From: Methanomassiliicoccales archaeon UBA280
GTDB lineage: Archaea > Thermoplasmatota > Thermoplasmata > SG8-5
Length of the DNA stretch: 51,925 nucleotides
Reading direction: 5' to 3'
Assembly: GCA_002499085.1 (NCBI GenBank)
Contig: DAKD01000016.1
Location: forward strand, 1 to 51,925
Of this stretch, positions 47,023 through 51,925 are shown one piece after another; the stretch's first letter is position 1, and each line of letters begins with the position of its first letter. The position numbers and the translations under genes are program-made. The notes below the pieces were generated by a model. It was not told the DNA's origin. It searched no databases and was given only the letters and a program-made list of their open reading frames with translations.

Positions 47023-47283
47023 TCATTCACCCTTCTTCCACAGGCTGACAGTGTTTCCCCGGACATCCACGAGTTCGGCATTGCAGCGCTCGGCCAGTTC
47101 CCCTGCAATCTGCTTTGTCTCTTCCCTGCGTGTGCCGAGCAGCTTGACCTTGACCATACCCCTCTTCCTGATCTGGCCCTTTATCTCCTCAACGAGGGCC
47201 GCTGTCACACCGGCCTTTCCCATCCTCACTGTGGCTTCCAGCTTGCCGGCAAGGCTTCTTTTTTCTCTCAGAGACTTGTCCAT
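47023..47283 (-). CDS. YhbY/CRM-type RNA-binding protein
   Basis: This 86-residue protein is a stand-alone CRM domain: LEATVRMGKAGVT, the LVEEIKGQIRKRGMVKVKLLG core and GNTVSLWKKG at the end. Bacterial YhbY associates with the pre-50S ribosome; the archaeal protein is probably also RNA-binding. Its ribosome-binding site GGGTGAAATGAC overlaps the end of the RNase P subunit gene upstream, so the two are co-translated. Confidence 0.9.
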   Translation of the reverse strand: MDKSLREKRSLAGKLEATVRMGKAGVTAALVEEIKGQIRKRGMVKVKLLGTRREETKQIAGELAERCNAELVDVRGNTVSLWKKGE

Positions 47284-47284
47284 G

Positions 47285-47614
47285 TCATTTCACCCTTGGC
47301 TTCAGGGGCATCCTGTACACACCGCCGCACCCCAGGCACCGGCGGCTGATCCTTCCCGCGGAAGTCCTGAACCTGGCGTTCTTTCCGGGGACAAGGTAGC
47401 GGAGGCATCTCCTGCAGAACCTCAGGTTGAACCCCCTGGGCATTCTGAGGCTGTGCCTCATTCCGATCTTTCTGGCGAGCTGTGCATACCTGTCAGCAAG
47501 CTCTATGTCGCCGGCCAGGGCCCTTTCCTCGGCCATGCTCAGCAGGCCAGCCACGCGCTCCTTGGCTATGTTTTCGCGCTTTGCCTTTGCCTTCTCGAAC
47601 CTGCCCGGACGCAT
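47285..47614 (-). CDS. rnp4: RNase P protein subunit Rpp21 (Rpr2)
   Basis: This 109-residue protein has the helical N-terminus (KRENIAKERVAGLLSMAEERAL) and a four-Cys zinc ribbon (CRRCLRYLVPG and CLGCGG) of the Rpr2/Rpp21/SNM1 family. It binds RNase P RNA with Rpp29 in tRNA 5' maturation. Pairing with a YhbY gene makes a small RNA-processing operon. GGGAGGC lies before ATG 47614; a TATTAATTAGG box near 47633-47645 is the likely promoter. Confidence 0.93.
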   Translation of the reverse strand: MRPGRFEKAKAKRENIAKERVAGLLSMAEERALAGDIELADRYAQLARKIGMRHSLRMPRGFNLRFCRRCLRYLVPGKNARFRTSAGRISRRCLGCGGVYRMPLKPRVK

Positions 47615-47632
47615 GCCTCCCCCATGGGTTCG

Positions 47633-47646
47633 CCCTAATTAATATT
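47633..47646 (-). promoter_or_regulatory. Promoter of the rnp4-yhbY unit
   Basis: Minus-strand ATATTAATTAGG lies about 25 bases before the ATG at 47614, just beyond the 3' end of the glycosyltransferase gene. Confidence 0.45.
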
Positions 47647-48796
47647 ACTCAGTTAACAGGTCTGCATACGCCTTGAGGAGAACCTTTTCCATGGCCTGCC
47701 AGTTGTATTTTTCCTCGAACGCTTTTCTTCCCGCCTTGGCAGTTTTTCCGTACAGGGATTTGTCCGCAAGAAGCCCGGATGCAGCCGCCAGGACATGCGC
47801 CGCTTTGTATTCCGCAGCCACGCCGCAACCTGTCTCGGCGACCACTTCGGCTGCGTAAGTCCCTTTCGATACGACAATGGGTCTCGAGGCGATCATGGCC
47901 TCGAACAGCTTGTTCGGGGCTCCGAGCCTGTTGTTCCTCAGCTTGGGATCATAGGCTGCCAGGAGAATGTCCGCGGCCCTGTTGTATGAAGGAACGTCCG
48001 AGGGCTTTATTCTGCCGATGAATTTGACGCGACCCTTGCTTTGTCCCGCGATGGCCCTCAATCGATCCTCCAACGTGCCGTAGCCGCCTATGGCCAAAAT
48101 AAAATCCTCGCTGCCTTTTGAATGGGCCTCGGCAAGTTCCGGCAGGAGCCGGTTCGGCTCCAGCACGCCGATGTAGAGCAACACAGGCTTGCCTTCGGGC
48201 GAAATCCCGGCCCTGATCTTCCCGGCCACGGCCGGATCCACGGCAATGTCTGGCTGGCAGTTCATCACGACCCTGACATCCTTTGCCCCGAAGCCCCTGA
48301 ATATCTCAGCTATCGGTTCATTGACAGTGACCATTATCTTCGGTTTCCGAACCATCTTCGCCTCGTACCTGGCCAAGTAACTGAGCAGAAAGCCCGAGAT
48401 GTTCTCGCCGGCCATCTCGTGGTAAATCTCATGGCTGTCGTATATCAGTGGTATCTTTTTTCTTTCAGCGATTCTCAAACCCGGTGAAAGCGTGTCCAGA
48501 TCATGGGCGTGCACTATGTCGCAATCAAGGTCTGCTGCCGCTTTTCTCAGGTTCTTCCAGAATTTCGGAAGCGCCCTGATGAATCCGCCCGACTCTCCCC
48601 ATCCCGCCTGCGGTCCGACCCTTATCAGGTGTATCCCGTCAGATGTCTCTGTTACAGGGTGCTTCATGTCCCTGTCCCAGCACAGTACAGTCACTTCGTA
48701 CCCGTTCCGGATGAGGCTCGTCGCTTCCCTGTGCACCCTGGGGTCGGGTCTGAAAGGGTTGCTCAGCAGCATCAGCGCGCGTTTCTTCTCTGCCAT
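47645..48796 (-). CDS. Family 4 glycosyltransferase
   Basis: This 383-residue GT-B glycosyltransferase has the N-terminal SNPFRPDPRVHREATSL, HAHDLDTL, and the C-terminal nucleotide-sugar part (GVLEPNRLLPELAEA, FIGRIKPSDVPSYNRAAD, and the E-x7-E-like LFEAMIASRPIV). It probably adds a sugar during lipid or surface glycan synthesis. A minus-strand AATATTATTATGC box near 48820-48832 drives it, divergent from the adenylate-kinase-like gene. Confidence 0.92.
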   Translation of the reverse strand: MAEKKRALMLLSNPFRPDPRVHREATSLIRNGYEVTVLCWDRDMKHPVTETSDGIHLIRVGPQAGWGESGGFIRALPKFWKNLRKAAADLDCDIVHAHDLDTLSPGLRIAERKKIPLIYDSHEIYHEMAGENISGFLLSYLARYEAKMVRKPKIMVTVNEPIAEIFRGFGAKDVRVVMNCQPDIAVDPAVAGKIRAGISPEGKPVLLYIGVLEPNRLLPELAEAHSKGSEDFILAIGGYGTLEDRLRAIAGQSKGRVKFIGRIKPSDVPSYNRAADILLAAYDPKLRNNRLGAPNKLFEAMIASRPIVVSKGTYAAEVVAETGCGVAAEYKAAHVLAAASGLLADKSLYGKTAKAGRKAFEEKYNWQAMEKVLLKAYADLLTE

Positions 48797-48817
48797 TGCC
48801 CAGCCATTCCCCTACCG

Positions 48818-48850
48818 CATAATAATATTTTGCATCATATCCTTTAAAAA
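48818..48850. promoter_or_regulatory. Divergent promoter region, glycosyltransferase and AK6-like gene
   Basis: Minus strand: AATATTATTATGC (about 48820-48832) for the glycosyltransferase. Plus strand: CCTTTAAAAA (about 48841-48850), 20-26 bases before ATG 48867 or 48873, implying a leaderless mRNA. Confidence 0.5.
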
Positions 48851-48866
48851 CCGGCAGGCATTCCTC

Positions 48867-49385
48867 ATGCCGATGTATGTCGCACTCACAGGTACGCCGG
48901 GCACGGGCAAGACCAGCGCTGCGAGAATACTGGGCAAACGCGGCCGACTCACGGTAACTGTCGAGGAGCTGGCGAGCCGGTACGGCGCTCTCGAGTCCGG
49001 AAGCGGCGAGAAGGAAGTGGACACTGAGAAGCTGTCCGCCGCAGCACTGGAACCGGAGGAAACGGTCATCGTGGTCGGCCACCTGGCGCATTATGTTCCG
49101 AACACTGTCTGCATCATACTCAGATGCCATCCCGCAGCGATAAAGGAAAGACTGTCCTCCAGAGGCTACACCAGGGAAAAGTTGCTGGAGAACATGGAGG
49201 CCGAGGCTGTTGATATAATTCTCTCGGAAGCCATCGAGGCCTGGGAGAATGTCTTCGAGGTCGACACAACCGATCTGGAGCCTGAATGCGTTGCCGATGC
49301 CATAGAAAAGATTATCAATGGCGATGCTGATGAGTACTCACCAGGCAAGATAGACTGGAGCGGAGCGGTGATGGATTGGTACTAG
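48867..49385 (+). CDS. AK6-type adenylate kinase (Fap7 family)
   Basis: This 172-residue protein has the P-loop GTPGTGKTS at about residues 9-17, VTVEELA, and the VVGHLAHYVPN and LRCHPAAIKERL segments of the AK6/Fap7 family, which has adenylate kinase activity and in eukaryotes and archaea helps 30S maturation. ATG 48867 or 48873 fits the TATA spacing. Its last codons overlap the next gene, so they are coupled. Confidence 0.92.
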   Translation: MPMYVALTGTPGTGKTSAARILGKRGRLTVTVEELASRYGALESGSGEKEVDTEKLSAAALEPEETVIVVGHLAHYVPNTVCIILRCHPAAIKERLSSRGYTREKLLENMEAEAVDIILSEAIEAWENVFEVDTTDLEPECVADAIEKIINGDADEYSPGKIDWSGAVMDWY

Positions 49386-50029
49386 ACAAGCACAGGAAAT
49401 CTGCGGACAGGGTCCTCGTGCCCATGGCAAAGCGCCTGGTCAATGTCAACCCGGACCACATCTCCGCGCTCGCCATAATCCTGGCCGCGCTCACCGGATT
49501 GCTTTTCTATCTCTCGGGAACATGGTACTGGCTACTGATAGTATCATCGGCTGTGCTCATGTCCAGCGCCCTCATGGACGCTCTGGACGGCAAAGTGGCC
49601 AAGATGACAGGCAAGGCCAGCATCCGGGGGGATTTCCTCGACCATGTGCTTGACAGGTACGCGGACATATTCCTGATCCTGGGAATAATGGTCTCGGGAT
49701 ACTGCAACTCGCTCATAGGTGTACTCGGGCTCACAGGCGTGCTCATGACAAGCTATCTGGGCACACAGGCCCAGGCCGTGGGCGTGGAGAGGGATTACAG
49801 CGGGATCCTGGGACGCGCCGACAGGCTGGTACTCATGATACTCGCGCCGCTGGTCCTATGGGGGATGCTGTTCTTCTGGCAGACATCCACGGTCAATCTG
49901 CCCTATCTCGGTTTCGGGCTGACGCCTTTCGACCTGCTTCTTCTCTGGTTCGCGATCGCAGGCCATTTCACTGCCCTCCAGCGCGGCATCAGGGTGTGGC
50001 GCGTCCTCACTGTCCGTCAGAAGAAGTAA
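49376..50029 (+). CDS. CDP-alcohol phosphatidyltransferase (archaetidylinositol-phosphate-synthase-like)
   Basis: This 217-residue membrane protein has about six spans and the CDP-alcohol phosphotransferase motif: DALDGKVAK, an eight-residue spacer, then GDFLDHVLDRYAD. The usual D-x2-DG-x2-AR-x8-G-x3-D-x3-D is kept except that AR is AK. It makes polar lipid head groups, most likely archaetidylinositol phosphate. The TTG start at 49376 is supported by GGTGAT five bases upstream and by overlap with the AK6-like gene. It ends by overlapping the 3' end of priL by 23 bases on the other strand. Confidence 0.9.
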   Translation: MVLDKHRKSADRVLVPMAKRLVNVNPDHISALAIILAALTGLLFYLSGTWYWLLIVSSAVLMSSALMDALDGKVAKMTGKASIRGDFLDHVLDRYADIFLILGIMVSGYCNSLIGVLGLTGVLMTSYLGTQAQAVGVERDYSGILGRADRLVLMILAPLVLWGMLFFWQTSTVNLPYLGFGLTPFDLLLLWFAIAGHFTALQRGIRVWRVLTVRQKK

Positions 50030-51065
50030 CAACTTTCTTTCCCGCAGGCTTCTCCCGCTTCTTGCCCTTGACCCTGTAATAGTTCAGCGGATGATGCAGC
50101 CATTTCTTGCGGCACAACGAGTCAGGGTCGAAGCATATGCCCTGGGTCTTCATCGTGGCGCATTCGGGCGGGAGATATTCCACGCCCGAACTCTTGCCGG
50201 TGATATGGTCGATCTGATACCTGGCCAGCTGCTCCTTGAAGTCGGGCGAGGATGAAAAGACCGCGACAATCTCGTCATTGCTCATGCCTATCGTGTGCAG
50301 GAAGGACGTGAGCGCGAACCTTCCCACATGCGGCACGTTCTCGCCTTTCTTCATCATCCCCATGAGCCTCTTCATGCACGGCGGCAATCTGAGGAAGCTG
50401 ACCTTGCCGTAGGTCTCCTTCTCGAACTTGGCCTTCCTGCGCTCGACCTCCTCCCGTACAAGGTCGATGGAGTTCCTGAATGACTCTATTATGGCGTCAT
50501 TTACCGGGAGAGGCAGCTCCGACGCGATCCTGTCGTCCACAGCATGCCTCAGGAGCCTGGCCAGGTCCTTCCCCGAAACAGAGACGCGGCCCCTGTCGAG
50601 ATCCTTATTCACCAGCTTCCACTCGTTCGCCCTCATCTGGCTGCTGTGTCTCAGGTAGTCCGCGAAATGGACACTCGCTTTTCCATCATCCGGCCGAACA
50701 TCCATGCCCATGAAAAGTGCCATCTCGATGATGAAATCCAGGTTCTCGCCGTTCAGCCGGTTCTCAGTGGCAACTGCCTCGGCCAGCGCATATCTCTGGA
50801 TGAGATGCTCGTCCGCATTGCAGGACACGATTATCCTGGCAACGGCGTAAGACAGAAGCTCCACAAGGCAGTCCACATCCCCTGTTACTGCCCTCTCGTG
50901 AATCACGCCTTCCGCAAGCGCCTCCAGGACCCTGCGTCTGCCCGCATGCCTTGCCGGCTCGTATACCGCGGAGCTGACCAGGGACTCGAGCGTAATCCCC
51001 TGCTGCTTGAGATAGGCGGATGACTCGGGCAGGAACGGATACCTTGCCAGGGTTTCCAGCTTCAT
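50007..51065 (-). CDS. priL: DNA primase large subunit PriL
   Basis: This 352-residue protein makes replication primers with PriS. The N-terminal helical part (LARYPFLPESSAYLKQQG) and the C-terminal [4Fe-4S] domain with Cys ligands (PPCMKRLM, then CATMKTQGIC and LCRKKWLHHPLNYY) are both present. Its end is Lys-rich. The 3' end overlaps the converging lipid-synthase gene by 23 bases. A minus-strand GGCTTTAATCC box near 51085-51097 lies before ATG 51065, divergent from the FAH gene. Confidence 0.95.
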   Translation of the reverse strand: MKLETLARYPFLPESSAYLKQQGITLESLVSSAVYEPARHAGRRRVLEALAEGVIHERAVTGDVDCLVELLSYAVARIIVSCNADEHLIQRYALAEAVATENRLNGENLDFIIEMALFMGMDVRPDDGKASVHFADYLRHSSQMRANEWKLVNKDLDRGRVSVSGKDLARLLRHAVDDRIASELPLPVNDAIIESFRNSIDLVREEVERRKAKFEKETYGKVSFLRLPPCMKRLMGMMKKGENVPHVGRFALTSFLHTIGMSNDEIVAVFSSSPDFKEQLARYQIDHITGKSSGVEYLPPECATMKTQGICFDPDSLCRKKWLHHPLNYYRVKGKKREKPAGKKVVTSSDGQ

Positions 51066-51082
51066 AGCCCTTGGAAGTCAGT

Positions 51083-51118
51083 GTCGGATTAAAGCCTTTT
51101 CCATGGCAGTTTTTTATA
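51083..51118. promoter_or_regulatory. Divergent promoter region, priL and FAH-family gene
   Basis: Minus-strand GGCTTTAATCCG (about 51085-51097) serves priL; plus-strand GTTTTTTATAGCC (about 51108-51117) serves the FAH-family gene, starting near 51142. Confidence 0.5.
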
Positions 51119-51151
51119 GCCCTGAATTGTTGTTGGCCCGGAGATGCGAAC

Positions 51152-51820
51152 ATGACATTCATCATGATGGAGGGAAAACGGATTGAGGCCGGCAAGCTCA
51201 TTTGCCTGCTCCGCAGCTACCGCGCCCATGCCGAGGAGATGGGCTCGTCCGTGCCAGAGAAACCGGAATTCTTCCTCAAGCCCAGGTCCGCCATAATCCA
51301 TGACGGCGGCGAGATAATCATTCCGCCGGAGTCCTCTGACGTGCATCACGAGGTCGAGCTGGCCGTCATAATAGGCAAGGCCGGGGCCAGGATACCGGTC
51401 GGGAATGCCATGGAGCATGTGCTCGGATATGCCGTCATGATCGACGTCACTGCCAGGGACATTCAGGCAAAGGCCAAGAAGGCGGGCAAACCCTGGACAG
51501 CCTCCAAGGGCTATGACACATTCGCCCCCATATCGGACGCAGTACCCGCCTCCAAGGTGGAGAACCCACAGGGCCTTGAGATATGGCTGAAGGTAAACGG
51601 CCAGTACAGGCAGAAGTCATGCACCGGTTTGCTGATGTTCTCGATTTCCGAGATAATCTCCCATGTCTCGGCGGTGATGGCCCTGGAGCCGGGCGACATA
51701 ATAGCCACAGGCACGCCGGAAGGCGTGAGCCAGATGGTGAGCGGCGACACGGTGGAAGCCGGGATAGGGGGCATAGGCATCCTGAGGGTGCGCGTGAGGA
51801 GCTTGTCACGAATTCAGTGA
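51152..51820 (+). CDS. Fumarylacetoacetate hydrolase (FAH) family protein
   Basis: This 222-residue protein has the FAH fold core: FLKPRSAIIHDG, HHEVELAVIIGKAG with the metal-binding His and Glu, GYAVMIDVTARDIQ, SKGYDTFAPIS, and DIIATGTPEGVS. These enzymes cleave C-C bonds of, or decarboxylate, small dicarbonyl substrates such as oxaloacetate. ATG 51152 has GGAG upstream. The conserved family sequence ends at GIGILRVRV; the last residues (RSLSRIQ) and the stop codon lie in the second MITE-like copy, so the native C-terminus has been replaced. Confidence 0.92.
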   Translation: MTFIMMEGKRIEAGKLICLLRSYRAHAEEMGSSVPEKPEFFLKPRSAIIHDGGEIIIPPESSDVHHEVELAVIIGKAGARIPVGNAMEHVLGYAVMIDVTARDIQAKAKKAGKPWTASKGYDTFAPISDAVPASKVENPQGLEIWLKVNGQYRQKSCTGLLMFSISEIISHVSAVMALEPGDIIATGTPEGVSQMVSGDTVEAGIGGIGILRVRVRSLSRIQ

Positions 51821-51925
51821 TATTGAAAATATTGCTAGGGTCTAGGGTCTGCGATTTCAAAATGGGATAAAGGGTCTAGGGTCTAGGTTGCTGGCTTGTC
51901 CGGACCAAGCCAGTCGAATGCATTA
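51797..51925. mobile_element. MITE-like element, copy 2 (cut by window end)
   Basis: Starts AGGAGCTTGTCACGAATTCA and follows copy 1 through the GTGATATT, AGGGTCT units, GGGATAAAGGGTCT and the GCTGGCTTG hairpin with CAAGCCAG, where the window ends. The first 24 bases are translated as the end of the FAH-family gene. Confidence 0.75.

Overview
The window looks archaeal and most like an anaerobic euryarchaeon of the Thermoplasmatota. The archaeal markers are a primase large subunit (PriL), the RNase P subunit Rpp21, an AK6-type adenylate kinase, a single-component type IA topoisomerase, a KaiC-like ATPase, a beta-CASP ribonuclease, a CDP-alcohol phosphotransferase and TATA/BRE promoters that are often leaderless. 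The Thermoplasmatota placement is inference; there is no rRNA in the window. Most of the sequence is moderately GC-rich, but about 4.2-8.7 kb is clearly AT-rich and looks acquired.

Region 1 (0-15.7 kb) is an accessory island. It starts with a serpin, a truncated ORF6N gene and a VapBC-type toxin-antitoxin pair. It continues as a run of mostly single-gene units: six small SAM methyltransferases, three GNAT acetyltransferases, HIT, Nudix, nucleotidyltransferase, transglutaminase-like, pyrophosphatase-like and metallopeptidase genes. Most units are preceded by copies of one ~35-bp element: GAAAGCC arm, TTATTACC centre, GGGCTTTC arm, then GCATTCACTTG. The element is palindromic, the pairing is kept by covariation in at least one copy, and it contains a TATA-like box. 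One gene lies inverted between two elements of the common orientation, so the elements look like cassette borders as well as promoters. This is the most unusual system in the window. Two related hairpin elements and a very strong isolated hairpin lie at its right side.

Region 2 (15.7-22.7 kb) has a ribbon-helix-helix regulator, a frameshifted small gene, an ArsR-type regulator and a 1771-residue GLUG-repeat surface protein with a C-terminal membrane anchor.

Region 3 (22.7-30.2 kb) is a hypB-F-C-A-D hydrogenase maturation cluster. The 5' end of hypF has been duplicated and interrupted by hairpin insertions. A K+-independent H+-pumping pyrophosphatase follows.

Region 4 (30.2-35.6 kb) holds a MITE-like element, a KaiC-like ATPase, topoisomerase I and a beta-CASP nuclease. 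The nuclease gene is flanked by two ~345-bp copies of an apparently structured noncoding element.

Region 5 (35.6-45.9 kb) is a tightly packed, co-oriented oxidative-stress cluster led by a Fur/PerR regulator with a palindromic operator. It contains two rubredoxins, 1-Cys peroxiredoxin, ferredoxin, rubrerythrin, flavodiiron protein, desulfoferrodoxin, ferritin, a second ferritin-like protein, nitroreductase, glutaredoxin, a ferredoxin:thioredoxin reductase catalytic subunit fused to a rubredoxin domain, and a rhodanese fusion. Upstream are an Ogg-type DNA glycosylase and a response regulator fused to a hemerythrin domain. Together they read as an O2/peroxide detoxification and iron-handling programme.

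Region 6 (46-51.9 kb) is mostly housekeeping: hydrolase, YhbY, Rpp21, glycosyltransferase, AK6, CDP-alcohol phosphotransferase, PriL and an FAH-family enzyme whose last codons and stop lie in a second copy of the MITE-like element.
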